NCBI GenBank assembly: GCA_947503105.1
Contig: CANNCM010000002.1
Location: 267,546-331,545, forward strand
Length of the DNA stretch: 64,000 bases
Reading direction: 5' to 3'
Source of the DNA: an uncultured Flavobacteriaceae bacterium
Lineage (GTDB): Bacteria > Bacteroidota > Bacteroidia > Flavobacteriales > Flavobacteriaceae
Shown here one piece after another: positions 36,925 to 46,980 of this stretch (positions within the stretch are counted from its first letter, which is position 1; each line of letters starts with the position of its first letter). Below the pieces are notes generated by a model. The model was not told where the DNA came from. It ran no database searches and saw only the letters and a program-made list of their open reading frames with translations. The position numbers were made by a program, and so were the translations under genes.

Positions 36925-38832
36925 TTATTTGACTTCTTCGAAATCTACGTCTTCAACATTATCGCCTTCTGCTTGTGCATCACCACTAGCTTCTGGTCCA
37001 GCAGCTCCGCCACCTGAAGCTTGAGCTTCTTGTTGTGCTTTGTACATTTCTTCACTTGCAACTTTCCATGCTTCATTTATTTTTTCTAAAGCAGGGTCTA
37101 TAATTGCAATATCTTTAGTTTCATACGCTTTTTTCAATTCTTCTAAAGCAGCTTCAATAGGTTGTTTTTTATCATCCGAAAGTTTGTCACCAAATTCTTT
37201 CAACTGCTTTTCTGTTTGAAAAATCATTGCATCGGCACTATTGAGCTTGTCTGCAGTTTCCTTTGCTTTTGCATCTGCTTCGGCGTTAGCTTCTGCATCT
37301 TGCTTCATTTTCTCGATTTCTTCTTCTGTCAAACCAGATGACGCCTCAATTCGAATATCTTGAGATTTGTTTGTGGCTTTATCTGTTGCAGACACTTTAA
37401 TGATGCCATTAGCATCAATATCAAAGGTCACTTCAATTTGAGGCACACCTCTTTGCGCTGGTGGAATACCATCCAAATGAAAACGTCCAATAGTTTTGTT
37501 GTCTCCTGCCATGGCGCGTTCTCCTTGTAAAACATGAATTTCTACAGAAGGTTGATTGTCTGCTGCAGTAGAAAATACTTGTGATTTTTTTGTCGGAATT
37601 GTGGTGTTGGCCTCTATGAGCTTTGTCATCACATTACCCATAGTTTCAATTCCAAGTGAAAGCGGCGTCACATCCAATAACAAAACATCTTTTACATCAC
37701 CAGTAAGTACACCACCCTGAATGGCGGCTCCTACAGCAACGACCTCATCTGGATTCACCCCCTTATTTGGTTTTTTACCAAAAAATTGCTCAACAGCGTC
37801 TTGCACAGCAGGGATACGTGTTGACCCTCCAACTAAAATAATCTCATCAATATCACTTTTTGAAAGGCCTGCAGCTTTTAGTGCTGTTTCACATGGTTTA
37901 ATTGTTCTTTTTACCAAATCATCAATCAATTGCTCAAATTTTGAACGCGACAATGTACGCACCAAGTGTTTTGGTCCGCTGGCTGTTGCTGTAACGTAAG
38001 GTAAATTGATTTCTGTTTGTGCAGAGGATGAAAGCTCAATTTTGGCTTTTTCAGCAGCTTCTTTCAAGCGCTGGAGTGCCATTGGGTCTTTTCTAAGGTC
38101 TATATCCTCATCGGCCATAAACTCTTCTGCTAACCAATTGATGATTTTTTCATCAACATCATCTCCACCTAAGTGGGTGTCACCATCTGTAGAAAGCACC
38201 TCAAAAACACCATCTCCAAGCTCCAAGATAGAAACATCGTGTGTACCCCCACCAAAGTCAAAAACAACAATAGTTTGATCTTTTCCTTTTTTATCTAATC
38301 CATAAGCCAAAGCCGCAGCGGTGGGCTCATTTATGATTCGTCTTACTTTTAAACCTGCAATTTCACCAGCTTCTTTTGTGGCTTGACGTTGTGCGTCATT
38401 AAAATAGGCAGGAACAGTGACTACAGCTTCTGTTACTTCTTGATCTAAAAACTCTTCTGCAGTTTTTTTCATCTTTTGAAGTACCATCGCAGAGAGTTCT
38501 TGTGGTGTGTATAATCGTCCATCGATATCCACACGAGGGGTGTCATTGTCTCCTTTTACAACTTGATACGGCACTCGCCCTACCTCTTGTTTGGATTCAG
38601 AGAATTTATTACCCATAAATCTCTTTATAGAATACACCGTTTTTTTAGGATTTGTAACCGCCTGACGTTTAGCGGGATCTCCTACTTTTATTTCGCCACC
38701 TTCTACAAAAGCAATTACTGACGGTGTTGTTCGTCGTCCTTCGGCATTGGTGATGACTACAGGCTCATTTCCTTCCATTACAGAAACACATGAGTTGGTC
38801 GTTCCTAAATCAATTCCAATAATTTTACTCAT
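36925..38832 (-). CDS. dnaK: Chaperone DnaK (Hsp70)
   Basis: ATP-dependent folding chaperone of 635 residues. The start [20 protein letters not shown], the phosphate motif [17 protein letters not shown], the [12 protein letters not shown]-like end ([12 protein letters not shown]) and the substrate-domain stretch are all present. No dnaJ or grpE lies next to it. The region upstream has repeated TGTCA/TGCCA boxes that may control heat induction. It is full length. Confidence 0.98.
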   Translation of the reverse strand: MSKIIGIDLGTTNSCVSVMEGNEPVVITNAEGRRTTPSVIAFVEGGEIKVGDPAKRQAVTNPKKTVYSIKRFMGNKFSESKQEVGRVPYQVVKGDNDTPRVDIDGRLYTPQELSAMVLQKMKKTAEEFLDQEVTEAVVTVPAYFNDAQRQATKEAGEIAGLKVRRIINEPTAAALAYGLDKKGKDQTIVVFDFGGGTHDVSILELGDGVFEVLSTDGDTHLGGDDVDEKIINWLAEEFMADEDIDLRKDPMALQRLKEAAEKAKIELSSSAQTEINLPYVTATASGPKHLVRTLSRSKFEQLIDDLVKRTIKPCETALKAAGLSKSDIDEIILVGGSTRIPAVQDAVEQFFGKKPNKGVNPDEVVAVGAAIQGGVLTGDVKDVLLLDVTPLSLGIETMGNVMTKLIEANTTIPTKKSQVFSTAADNQPSVEIHVLQGERAMAGDNKTIGRFHLDGIPPAQRGVPQIEVTFDIDANGIIKVSATDKATNKSQDIRIEASSGLTEEEIEKMKQDAEANAEADAKAKETADKLNSADAMIFQTEKQLKEFGDKLSDDKKQPIEAALEELKKAYETKDIAIIDPALEKINEAWKVASEEMYKAQQEAQASGGGAAGPEASGDAQAEGDNVEDVDFEEVK

Positions 38833-38889
38833 AATTTATAATGTTATAATAATTGTTTTAATTTTTTACATTAAAAGATAGTCAATCAT

Positions 38890-38925
38890 TATGCCATGAC
38901 AGAAAATATGACAAGGTGTCATATG
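38890..38925 (-). promoter_or_regulatory. Candidate heat-shock control region of dnaK
   Basis: Between the divergent dnaK and panB starts lies ATGACA-AGG-TGTCAT (38908-38922), an inverted repeat with 6-bp arms, plus two further boxes on the minus strand (TGTCA and TGGCA). Repeated TGTCA-like boxes about 12 bp apart suggest a regulator site for dnaK. This is inference from pattern and position. Confidence 0.45.
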
Positions 38926-38970
38926 ATTACAGTTCTTTTTCACTATTTTTACCAAAAATTTTAAGGCATT

Positions 38971-39786
38971 ATGTCAAACAAAAAAGAATATAAACGTATC
39001 ACTGTCAAGTCTTTAGTTGAGATGAAAACTACGGGCGAGAAAATCTCGATGCTAACGGCCTATGATTATACCATGGCAAAAATTGTTGATGGTGCAGGCG
39101 TAGATATTATACTTGTAGGCGACTCTGCTAGTAATGTCATGGCAGGGCATGAAACTACTTTACCAATAACTTTGGATCAAATGATTTATCACGCTTCCTC
39201 CGTTGTTCGTGCCATCAATCGATCTCTGGTTGTGGTCGATTTACCTTTTGGGACATACCAAAGCGACCCCAAAGAAGCTTTGCGCTCTGCCATACGTATC
39301 ATGAAAGAAAGTGGTGGTCATGCTGTAAAACTAGAGGGTGGAAAAGAAATAAAAGATTCTATAAAAAAAATTCTAAATGCTGGTATTCCAGTTATGGGAC
39401 ATCTTGGGCTTACACCACAATCGATCTACAAATTTGGCACCTATACGGTTCGAGCCAAAGAAGAGGAAGAAGCTGAACAACTTTTAAAAGACGCAAAAAT
39501 GCTAGAACGCATTGGGTGTTTTGCTATTGTTCTTGAAAAAATTCCTGCAAAATTGGCCAAACAAGTTGCAGAAAGTGTTAGTATCCCTGTTATTGGTATT
39601 GGCGCTGGCGCTGATGTCGATGGCCAAGTGTTGGTGCTTCACGATATGATTGGTATGACTCATGAATTTAATCCTCGCTTTTTAAGACGTTACATGAATC
39701 TCTTTGAAACTATGACCGAAAGTATTGGACAGTATGTAAGCGATGTGAAATCGTCTGCTTTCCCAAATGCCGAAGAGCAATATTAA
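38971..39786 (+). CDS. panB: 3-Methyl-2-oxobutanoate hydroxymethyltransferase
   Basis: First enzyme of pantothenate synthesis; transfers a hydroxymethyl group from methylene-THF to 2-oxoisovalerate. The 271 residues are full length and include [36 protein letters not shown] with the metal-binding Asp, [15 protein letters not shown] and [20 protein letters not shown]. The pseudouridine synthase gene follows after 3 bp. Confidence 0.95.
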   Translation: MSNKKEYKRITVKSLVEMKTTGEKISMLTAYDYTMAKIVDGAGVDIILVGDSASNVMAGHETTLPITLDQMIYHASSVVRAINRSLVVVDLPFGTYQSDPKEALRSAIRIMKESGGHAVKLEGGKEIKDSIKKILNAGIPVMGHLGLTPQSIYKFGTYTVRAKEEEEAEQLLKDAKMLERIGCFAIVLEKIPAKLAKQVAESVSIPVIGIGAGADVDGQVLVLHDMIGMTHEFNPRFLRRYMNLFETMTESIGQYVSDVKSSAFPNAEEQY

Positions 39787-39789
39787 ATC

Positions 39790-40494
39790 ATGTCGAGAGT
39801 TGTTACAGATGCATCTAATGTGCAAGTCATTTATGAAGATAACCATCTGTTGATTATCAATAAACGCATCGGTGACATTGTTCAAGGCGATAAAACTAAC
39901 GACCCCCCACTTTCTGAAATCATCAAATTATATTTAAAGAAAAAGTACGACAAGCCTGGTGCTGTTTTTCTGGGTGTTATACATCGGCTAGATCGTCCTA
40001 CTTCTGGTGTCGTTATTTTTTCAAAAACTTCAAAAGCACTAGCGCGAATGAATCAATTATTCTTAGAAAAGAAAATTGAGAAAACGTATTGGACTCTGGT
40101 GAAAAATAATCCCCCAAAGCAAAAAGACACATTGACACATTGGTTAAAGAAAAATCAAAAAACAAACACAACTAAAGTTTATCCCAAAGAAGTAACCGGA
40201 AGTAAAAAAGCGATTTTACATTACAAAGTAGTATTCAAATTGCAGAATTATACACTCCTAGAAATAAAATTAGAAACGGGACGATCTCATCAAATAAGAA
40301 GTCAATTATCGTATATTGGTTGCCCAATTAAGGGAGATTTAAAATACGGCTTCAATCGTAGTAATCCAGATGGTGGAATTCATTTACACGCCAAAGCTGT
40401 AAAATTTATTCATCCTGTTTCAAAAACCCAAATATCTATCAGTGCCACCCCACCAAAAGACGTCTTGTGGGACGAATGTTTAAAAAAGTATTGA
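39790..40494 (+). CDS. RluA-type pseudouridine synthase
   Basis: Isomerises uridine in rRNA or tRNA. The 234-residue protein has the catalytic motif VIHRLDRPTSGVVIF, with the active aspartate in HRLD (about residue 63), and the later LETGRSHQIRSQLSYIGCPIKGD. It has no S4 domain, matching RluA/TruC-type enzymes; the exact site cannot be told. It is 3 bp from panB and 1 bp from the aldehyde dehydrogenase gene, so these form one transcript. Confidence 0.9.
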   Translation: MSRVVTDASNVQVIYEDNHLLIINKRIGDIVQGDKTNDPPLSEIIKLYLKKKYDKPGAVFLGVIHRLDRPTSGVVIFSKTSKALARMNQLFLEKKIEKTYWTLVKNNPPKQKDTLTHWLKKNQKTNTTKVYPKEVTGSKKAILHYKVVFKLQNYTLLEIKLETGRSHQIRSQLSYIGCPIKGDLKYGFNRSNPDGGIHLHAKAVKFIHPVSKTQISISATPPKDVLWDECLKKY

Positions 40495-40495
40495 T

Positions 40496-41875
40496 ATGGA
40501 ACAAATTGAACAACTTATAATAACACAAAAAGCCTTTTTTTCATCTGGGAAAACCCGTGAAGTAGCTTATATCAAATCAAAATTACAAGCCCTCAAAAGC
40601 GCAATCATTTCAAATGAAACTGCTATTTATGAAGCGCTTTACAAAGATTTTAAAAAATCTAAATTTGAAGCATATCTTAGTGAAATAGGTATTATTCTTT
40701 CGGAATTAGAGATGACGCTTAAGAATATCGAAAATTGGTCAAAACCAAAACGTATTCGTGCTGCGGCACTCAATTTTCCATCCAAAGACTATATTTTTAG
40801 TGAACCCTACGGCGCTGTTCTTATTATTGCACCCTGGAATTATCCTTTTCAATTGGCTATTGCTCCAGTAATTTCGGCTATAGCAGCAGGAAATACAGTG
40901 GTTTTAAAACCTAGTGAACTCACAACACATACTGCACAACTCATCGAAGATATTTTATCTACAGTATTTGAAAGACAACATTTAAAAGTTATGCAAGGTG
41001 GAGTACCAGAAACAACCGCACTTTTAAAAAACCGCTGGGATTATATTTTCTTTACTGGAAGCGTTCCTGTGGGGAAAATTGTTGCAAAGGCCGCGGCCCA
41101 CTACATGACCCCAGTTACGCTGGAGTTGGGCGGAAAAAACCCTTGTATTATTGATGATAGTGTGGATCTCAAATTGACTGCAAAGCGATTGGTTTGGGGT
41201 AAATTTGTCAATGCAGGACAAACTTGCATTGCACCAGATTATCTTTTAGTGAAAGACACTATAAAATCAGAGTTGATTGAACACTTAAAAATTGAAATCA
41301 CAAGCGCCTACGGAGAAAATCCAGAGAATTCTGAAGATTACCCTCGAATTGTAAATGCTAAACATCTTGAACGCCTAGAACATATGCTAAAAGATGTTAG
41401 TATTGTACATGGTGGAGTGATTAACAAGCAAGATAATTATTTTGCGCCAACACTCATTGATGCACCCTCTCTTGATAGCAAAGTAATGGAAGGTGAAATA
41501 TTTGGTCCTATTCTGCCTATTTTAAGTTATGCCAATGAAACAGAGATTTCAAAAATCATTAATTTATACGAAAAACCTTTGGGCTTTTATGTGTTTTCGA
41601 ACCGAAAAGAATTTTACAAAACACTCATCAAAACACACCAATTTGGAGGAGGATCTGTAAATGATACCATGATTCATTTTGGCAATCCAAGATTGCCTTT
41701 TGGGGGTGTGGGAGATAGTGGTATTGGGGCCTATCACGGGCGACTAGGGTTCGATACGTTTTCGCATAAAAAAGGGATTACCATCAAAGCCAATTGGTTA
41801 GATATTCCATTGCGTTATGCCCCTTACAGCAAAAAGCTCAACATGATCAAAAACGCTTTTAAATGGTTGGGGTAA
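40496..41875 (+). CDS. NAD(P)-dependent aldehyde dehydrogenase (class 3 type)
   Basis: Soluble or membrane-associated 459-residue ALDH. Motifs are APWNYPFQLAIAP (substrate/cofactor entry), FTGSVPVGKIV (nucleotide), VTLELGGKNP with the catalytic glutamate, and NAGQTCIAPDYLL with the catalytic cysteine. The class 3 group acts on fatty or aromatic aldehydes; the hydrophobic C-terminus fits membrane association. It is the last gene of a three-gene plus-strand unit with panB. Confidence 0.9.
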   Translation: MEQIEQLIITQKAFFSSGKTREVAYIKSKLQALKSAIISNETAIYEALYKDFKKSKFEAYLSEIGIILSELEMTLKNIENWSKPKRIRAAALNFPSKDYIFSEPYGAVLIIAPWNYPFQLAIAPVISAIAAGNTVVLKPSELTTHTAQLIEDILSTVFERQHLKVMQGGVPETTALLKNRWDYIFFTGSVPVGKIVAKAAAHYMTPVTLELGGKNPCIIDDSVDLKLTAKRLVWGKFVNAGQTCIAPDYLLVKDTIKSELIEHLKIEITSAYGENPENSEDYPRIVNAKHLERLEHMLKDVSIVHGGVINKQDNYFAPTLIDAPSLDSKVMEGEIFGPILPILSYANETEISKIINLYEKPLGFYVFSNRKEFYKTLIKTHQFGGGSVNDTMIHFGNPRLPFGGVGDSGIGAYHGRLGFDTFSHKKGITIKANWLDIPLRYAPYSKKLNMIKNAFKWLG

Positions 41876-41960
41876 AAGCGTAAAAAAGCACAATAGATTT
41901 TATTTATTTAAATATATTAATTTATTGATAATCAATTAATTATAAATTTTACTTAAAGCT

Positions 41961-41985
41961 TTAGTTTAATGTTTTTTTAAACTAA
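41961..41985. repeat. Inverted repeat TTAGTTT...AAACTAA between convergent genes
   Basis: In the 190-bp AT-rich space between the convergent aldehyde dehydrogenase and DUF2891 genes, TTAGTTT and AAACTAA form 7-bp arms around an 11-base spacer with seven T. It may serve as a weak bidirectional terminator; nothing else is recognisable in the gap. Confidence 0.45.
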
Positions 41986-42065
41986 TTTTAATGTAAAATA
42001 ACGGCAATCATAACATAATTTTTATGCATTCTGATGCATTTTATTCAGGTTTTTTTTGCGAGATT

Positions 42066-43217
42066 TCAATAATTTTTAGTGGATTCAAACATAAAATTGT
42101 TTTCATCTTTTGATGTTGAATTTAGCGCATAAATTGCAAAGCTGCCAAGCCAATGACCACCTTCATAATTATCATCAATAATACTAGGAAGAGAGTATTG
42201 AATATGTTTATCTGCTATGGCGCTTAAATGATCCAGTTCTGAAATACCGTCTGCGATACTGTTTAGACTCCAAGCTCTTGAAAAATTCACCCCATCCAAA
42301 TGTACAAGGTGTCCATCTGTTCTGTCTGAAACTTTACCGGTTTCAATATCAAAATTTTTGTCAAGTATTTGAGGTAAAAATCCTTCTAACCATTTATAAA
42401 ATTCTTTTTTTGATAACACTCGTTTCATCAGGGCTGCTTCTTCTAAACATGGAGACAAAAAGTCGTATCCACTTGGTTCCCAAGATATTGGGCAATTTTG
42501 ATCTTGACTATAAAAATCATGAGCACGTTGTTCTATCATTTGCTTAAGCACTTTGTGATTGACTGTTTTGGCATAATCGTAAGCAAAGGTCAACCCAAAA
42601 GCTGTATTGGTATGCACACCCACACGAATTGGATAATTTAATTTCGGTAAAAACTCAATATATTTTTGAACCAATAGTTCTGTCAATGGTCGTAAATTAT
42701 CCTCTAGTTCTCTTGCCAAAGGGTTGTTCCAGGTGTGTAATTCTTCGGCCAATTTCAAAAGCCAAGCCCAGCCATAGGTACGCTCATAGGTCGCATTATG
42801 TTTTCCTTTAAAATACTTCACCTCTTTCAGAATATGATCCTTAGACATTGTAGTGCGAAGCTTAGCAATGATCAATTCTTTTTTGTCAAGATCTGGAAAT
42901 TGTTTTAATAAAGACACCAAGCTCCAATGGCCATGAACTGCCGAATGCCAGTCAAAACAACCATAAAAAGCGGGGTGCAACGCTTTTGGCGATTGTAAAT
43001 CTTCATCCCCTCCTATGGTTTGATTTAGTTTATTGGGATACTCTGTATCCATACAGTACAGTGGCAATTGAGCTAAACGATTCGCCTCATCCAAATCAAG
43101 AGTTGGCCGCTCAACGGCTTCAATTTGAGTGATTTTTTGTTTTGATTTTTTGTTTTGAAAAAAATCACAACTAACAAATAGGAGAATAAAAGTTGTAAGA
43201 ATGGATAGTTTTTTCAT
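42066..43217 (-). CDS. DUF2891 family lipoprotein
   Basis: The 383-residue product starts MKKLSILTTFILLFVSCDFFQ, a lipoprotein signal with C17. The mature part has the DUF2891 features ANRLAQLPLYCMDTEYPNKL, HPAFYGCFDWHSAVHGHWSLV and EPSGYDFLSPCLEEAALM, predicted to form an alpha/alpha toroid like that of glycoside hydrolases. Conserved His, Asp and Glu suggest an enzyme, but the substrate is not known. Upstream is TGACTA-cattt-TAGTCA, an inverted repeat possibly related to the ATGTGAC elements. Confidence 0.85.
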   Translation of the reverse strand: MKKLSILTTFILLFVSCDFFQNKKSKQKITQIEAVERPTLDLDEANRLAQLPLYCMDTEYPNKLNQTIGGDEDLQSPKALHPAFYGCFDWHSAVHGHWSLVSLLKQFPDLDKKELIIAKLRTTMSKDHILKEVKYFKGKHNATYERTYGWAWLLKLAEELHTWNNPLARELEDNLRPLTELLVQKYIEFLPKLNYPIRVGVHTNTAFGLTFAYDYAKTVNHKVLKQMIEQRAHDFYSQDQNCPISWEPSGYDFLSPCLEEAALMKRVLSKKEFYKWLEGFLPQILDKNFDIETGKVSDRTDGHLVHLDGVNFSRAWSLNSIADGISELDHLSAIADKHIQYSLPSIIDDNYEGGHWLGSFAIYALNSTSKDENNFMFESTKNY

Positions 43218-43228
43218 TTGTTTTTATT

Positions 43229-43252
43229 TATGTGACTACATTTTAGTCATGA
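43229..43252. promoter_or_regulatory. Inverted repeat TGACTA...TAGTCA before the DUF2891 gene
   Basis: ATGTGACTA, five bases and TAGTCATGAA lie 12-35 bp upstream of the DUF2891 start. The 6-bp arms pair exactly; the outer parts ATGTG and GTCATGAA also occur at the ends of the 85-bp repeats. Role inferred only from position. Confidence 0.35.
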
Positions 43253-43319
43253 AGGTTTCAGTGTTGGTCTAATTTTGACAATACAATTTACTTTATTTTT
43301 TATTATATATTAAAAAAAT

Positions 43320-44858
43320 TCACCCCAACCACCCTTCTCTATCCAAACTTCGATACTGAATAGCTTCGCTGATATGCTTACTTTCTATGGATGTTGATGC
43401 TTCCAAATCGGCAATTGTACGGGCAACTTTCAAGATTCTATCATAGGCCCGCGCAGACAAATTTAAACGTTCCATGGCGTATTTCAAAAGTGATTTTGAC
43501 AGATCATCCAAAACACAAAATTTTCGGATATGTTTCGTTTGCATTTGTGCATTGTAATGAACTGTAGCCAAGTTTTCAAAACGCTTTGTTTGGAAATATC
43601 TTGCTTTGGTTACGCGCTCCCTAATGACAACTGATGACTCACCACGGCGCTCTTCAGTCAATTTTTCAAAAGGCACTGGAGTCACTTCAACATGTATGTC
43701 TATACGATCTAAAAGCGGCCCCGAAATTTTCCCCATATACCGTTGCATTTCTGTTGGAGAAGATGTCAATGGAGAAGTAGGGTCGTTGAAAAATCCACTG
43801 GGACTAGGGTTCATACTGGCCACAAGCATAAAACTACTTGGATATGTTACCGTAAATTTTGCTCTCGATATGGTCACTTCCAAATCTTCTAAAGGTTGAC
43901 GCATTACTTCGAGAACAGAACGTTTAAACTCTGGCAACTCATCCAAAAACAAAACGCCGTTATGGGCCATAGAAATCTCACCGGGCTGCGGGTACTGCCC
44001 CCCTCCTACAAGTGCCACATCTGAAATGGTGTGGTGCGGAGCGCGAAAAGGACGTTGTGTCATCAAACCCGATGGAGCGCGCAATCGTCCAACCACAGAA
44101 TGAATTTTGGTGGTTTCCAAAGCTTCTTGCAAGGTCATTGGTGGTAAAATAGATGGTAAACGTTTGGCCAACATCGTTTTTCCACTTCCTGGCGGACCAA
44201 TAAGAACAATATTATGCCCTCCAGCTGCTGCAATTTCCATACACCGCTTGATACTTTCTTGACCTTTTACATCTGCAAAATCAAATTCTGGTTGCGCCAA
44301 AGCTTTTTCAAACTCTTCTTTAATATCAAATTGTGTTGGAGATAATTTTATGTTTTTATCAAAATAATCAATGACATCTGTGATGTGTTCTACCCCATAA
44401 ATATCTAGACCATCGACAATGGCGGCTTCTTTGGCATTTTCTATCGGTAGGATAAACCCTTCAAAACCCTCTTCATTGGCTTTAATCGCAATGGGGAGTG
44501 CCCCTTTGATGGGCTGAAGACTGCCATCCAAAGACAATTCACCCATAATAATATAGCGTTCCAGATCTGGAGCTTTGATTTGACTAGAGGCCGCAAGAAT
44601 GCCCACAGCTAGGGTTAAATCATAGGCAGAACCTTCCTTGCGCATATCTGCCGGCGACATATTGATGATGATTTTTTTGCCAGGAATGCGATAGCCGTTG
44701 TTTTCTAGTGCTGCGGCAATACGAAAATTACTCTCTTTTATGGCATTATCGGGTAAACCTACCAAATGATACCCTATGCCATTATCAACATTGACTTCTA
44801 CGGTAATGGTATAGGCCTCTACGCCAAAGACAGCGCTTCCATAAACTTTTTTGAGCAT
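43320..44858 (-). CDS. comM: YifB/ComM family Mg-chelatase-like AAA ATPase
   Basis: Hexameric helicase-like ATPase; ComM promotes branch migration in natural transformation in Gram-negative bacteria. The 512-residue protein has an N-terminal Lon-like domain (GLPDNAIKESNFRIAAALENNGY), Walker A GPPGSGKTMLAKRL (about 219-232), Walker B VLFLDELPEF, and a C-terminal Mg-chelatase domain. It is intact and full length. Its first 126 bp (44733-44858) recur at 54898-55023 with four mismatches, all within 11 bp. The 10 kb between the two copies is an accessory block. Confidence 0.93.
   Translation of the reverse strand: MLKKVYGSAVFGVEAYTITVEVNVDNGIGYHLVGLPDNAIKESNFRIAAALENNGYRIPGKKIIINMSPADMRKEGSAYDLTLAVGILAASSQIKAPDLERYIIMGELSLDGSLQPIKGALPIAIKANEEGFEGFILPIENAKEAAIVDGLDIYGVEHITDVIDYFDKNIKLSPTQFDIKEEFEKALAQPEFDFADVKGQESIKRCMEIAAAGGHNIVLIGPPGSGKTMLAKRLPSILPPMTLQEALETTKIHSVVGRLRAPSGLMTQRPFRAPHHTISDVALVGGGQYPQPGEISMAHNGVLFLDELPEFKRSVLEVMRQPLEDLEVTISRAKFTVTYPSSFMLVASMNPSPSGFFNDPTSPLTSSPTEMQRYMGKISGPLLDRIDIHVEVTPVPFEKLTEERRGESSVVIRERVTKARYFQTKRFENLATVHYNAQMQTKHIRKFCVLDDLSKSLLKYAMERLNLSARAYDRILKVARTIADLEASTSIESKHISEAIQYRSLDREGWLG
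44733..44858 (-). repeat. 126-bp direct repeat: 5' end of comM, functional copy
   Basis: Identical to 54898-55023 at 122 of 126 positions and in the same orientation; the four mismatches cluster at 44801-44811. The two copies flank 44.9-54.9 kb. Confidence 0.95.
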
Positions 44859-44901
44859 AACAATAGATTTGGAACTTTAAATGTATTGAATATTATTGAA
44901 T

Positions 44902-44933
44902 AAAAAAATGCAACTAAATTGTCAGTTGCATTT
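44902..44933 (-). terminator. Rho-independent terminator of the DUF4412-like gene
   Basis: On the minus strand AAATGCAACT, eight-base loop, AGTTGCATTT is followed by further T. It ends the surface-protein cluster about 57 bp after its last stop. Confidence 0.85.
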
Positions 44934-44990
44934 ATCCCATATTGTAACACTTTAATTTGAGATCAAAAACTAATTTTTGGATGTTTTTTT

Positions 44991-45695
44991 TTAAAATCCT
45001 AGAATATTTTCATACGTATTGGGGTCAATTGTTTTGCTGATCTTTTTAAAAATGGTACACTTCCAAGCGTGTTGTTTAGGTCTTCGACTGTTTATTTTGG
45101 TAGTGATTTCCATTTCAAGAACCAAACCCTGTTGCGCTCTTAGCCAGTCTTCTTCGGAATTAAAAGGATTGTCTATCCTTCTGTCGTTTACATATCGATA
45201 AAACCCTAAATTGTAAATGAGCTTTTCGCTAAACGTTACAGGTGCTTCTTCGGTGACCCAGATTTTAGACTTCATATCGGGGCCTGTGACCAAAAACTCG
45301 ATGCATTTATAGCCAAGTATCTCTTTTTTTCTGCCTGTAAGTTCCACATTTGTGGGCTGTTCTTTTAGGATATCTACCAGAAGTTTTTTCATATTGAGTG
45401 GCGACTTCATTCTGGTTTTGTCATCTCCATTGTTCATATACATTTCTGCTTGGTTGGTGCTCAAATTCAATATGGTTAGTATTTCGCCTTTACTTCTTGC
45501 TGGTGTAGTATCAAAGCCTATATAGTCGCCATCCAATGGGAGGTAATAATTTAGGGTTGCTGTTTTTCTCTTGTGAGTCATTTCTAATTGATAGAGATAG
45601 TCAAAGTTATATACCGTGCTTTGTGCAAAGGCATTAGAGCCAAATACAACAAGGGCACATATTAGAAATGCGACATGTTTTGTTTGTGTTTTCAT
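44991..45695 (-). CDS. Secreted DUF4412-like protein
   Basis: The 234-residue product has a signal peptide (about 1-24, ending NAFAQ) and a beta-rich mature part with the DUF4412-like segment RKKEILGYKCIEFLVTGPDMKSKIWVTEEAPVTFSEKL (about 121-158). DUF4412-type domains fold like lipoprotein-binding LolA relatives; binding of hydrophobic ligands is possible. It is the last gene of a minus-strand cluster of envelope proteins, 11 bp after the T9SS protein gene. Confidence 0.7.
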   Translation of the reverse strand: MKTQTKHVAFLICALVVFGSNAFAQSTVYNFDYLYQLEMTHKRKTATLNYYLPLDGDYIGFDTTPARSKGEILTILNLSTNQAEMYMNNGDDKTRMKSPLNMKKLLVDILKEQPTNVELTGRKKEILGYKCIEFLVTGPDMKSKIWVTEEAPVTFSEKLIYNLGFYRYVNDRRIDNPFNSEEDWLRAQQGLVLEMEITTKINSRRPKQHAWKCTIFKKISKTIDPNTYENILGF

Positions 45696-45706
45696 AATGT
45701 GTTTAT

Positions 45707-46957
45707 TTATTGTTTTATGATTTTATAGGATTGAATAGAATGGGTTTGACTCGCAATTTTTACCACATACAAGCCATTCGGTAAGTTGATTAAATTGATC
45801 CTGTGTTGATTTTTTTGTGAATACACTCTTTTTCCTAAAACATCATACACATCAACTTTAAAATGATCATTGGATGTTTTTATATGTAAATAGTCTGTAA
45901 ACGGATTGGGATATACAGCTGTTTTTTCTTGATGTATTGGCATATCATCAATGGACATTGGCATTACTTTTTCCCAAACATTGACCCACCTGATGTCATT
46001 TACCAAGCTTTTTGTTGTAGTCTTCCATGTTTTAAGGATGGTTTCTTCAAGGTTTTGATTGCTGTCGTAGGTATAGTTGTATTCATATTGACTACTTATA
46101 TCTCCAGTAGAAATACGATATGCTGTGGTTGTTCGTACCGTTTTATTATTGTTAGAATCATAGCGAAATAGTGTTATGACGGTCGTACTGAATATCCCTG
46201 TACTTGCGTTGAACAGTTGCTCTGTAATTGTTGTCAAAAGAGTATTGGAGTTATAGACATAAAAAATTTGTTTATACACACCACTCCACTTATTTTCATG
46301 GATATTCCAGGTTTTATGTTCTATTTTTATAAGCTTGTTTTGGGTATTATATAAAAAGGTTTTTAATTCATCATTTTCCCAACCAGATACAACGTCTCTC
46401 CACTCCTGTTTTGTTTCTGTACTTAAATGTCCTGATGCGTCGTAAGTATAAAAATAACGTTCCTTGTTTTTTAATGCTTTGAGTGTATGATCATACTCCA
46501 TAATTGTTTTACTAGATACTTTGTTTGCTGAAGTATAGGAATAGGTTGTTTTTTGATAATCTCGCCAAACCGAACTGATAAAAAAATGCCTTTCATGCTC
46601 TGTTAACAAATTATGGCTATTGTATGTATAAATGTTTTGTTCACCATTTTTCCAAGCGCCACTGTCCCAGCGCTGGAAGATTGACATGGCAAGACTATCA
46701 TTGCTATGGTATTGTTTGTTGTACTGAGAATAATTAACCCAGGAAGACCCACTTCTAAATTGTTTTAAAATATTATCTTCTTGAAAGTCTTCAGCTGCTG
46801 CATAATTGTAATGATCAATTGCCGTCTGTTGCCATGTAGAACTACCTACATTCCAACTATATTGATCGATTTTATCTAACCGATATGCTTCTTCTTGTGA
46901 AAAACACAATATGGTTGCTAAAAAATAGAGAACTAATATGTAGTGGTTTCTTTTCAT
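45707..46957 (-). CDS. Repeat-rich secreted protein with T9SS type A sorting domain
   Basis: The 416-residue protein has a signal peptide (about 1-21), then seven or so repeats of about 40 residues rich in Tyr, Asn and Trp (for example IYTYNSHNLLTEHERHFFISS, FYTYDASGHLSTETKQEW, TFLYNTQNKLIKIEHKTW), resembling YD/RHS-like beta repeats. The C-terminal 70 residues (AVYPNPFTDYLHIKT, VDVYDVLGKRVYSQ, LPNGLYVVKI) are the type IX sorting domain, so it is exported through the outer membrane and probably anchored on the surface. It follows the Kelch lipoprotein gene after about 150 bp. Confidence 0.8.
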   Translation of the reverse strand: MKRNHYILVLYFLATILCFSQEEAYRLDKIDQYSWNVGSSTWQQTAIDHYNYAAAEDFQEDNILKQFRSGSSWVNYSQYNKQYHSNDSLAMSIFQRWDSGAWKNGEQNIYTYNSHNLLTEHERHFFISSVWRDYQKTTYSYTSANKVSSKTIMEYDHTLKALKNKERYFYTYDASGHLSTETKQEWRDVVSGWENDELKTFLYNTQNKLIKIEHKTWNIHENKWSGVYKQIFYVYNSNTLLTTITEQLFNASTGIFSTTVITLFRYDSNNNKTVRTTTAYRISTGDISSQYEYNYTYDSNQNLEETILKTWKTTTKSLVNDIRWVNVWEKVMPMSIDDMPIHQEKTAVYPNPFTDYLHIKTSNDHFKVDVYDVLGKRVYSQKNQHRINLINLPNGLYVVKIASQTHSIQSYKIIKQ

Positions 46958-46980
46958 GTGTTTATCTTTATTGAGTCATT

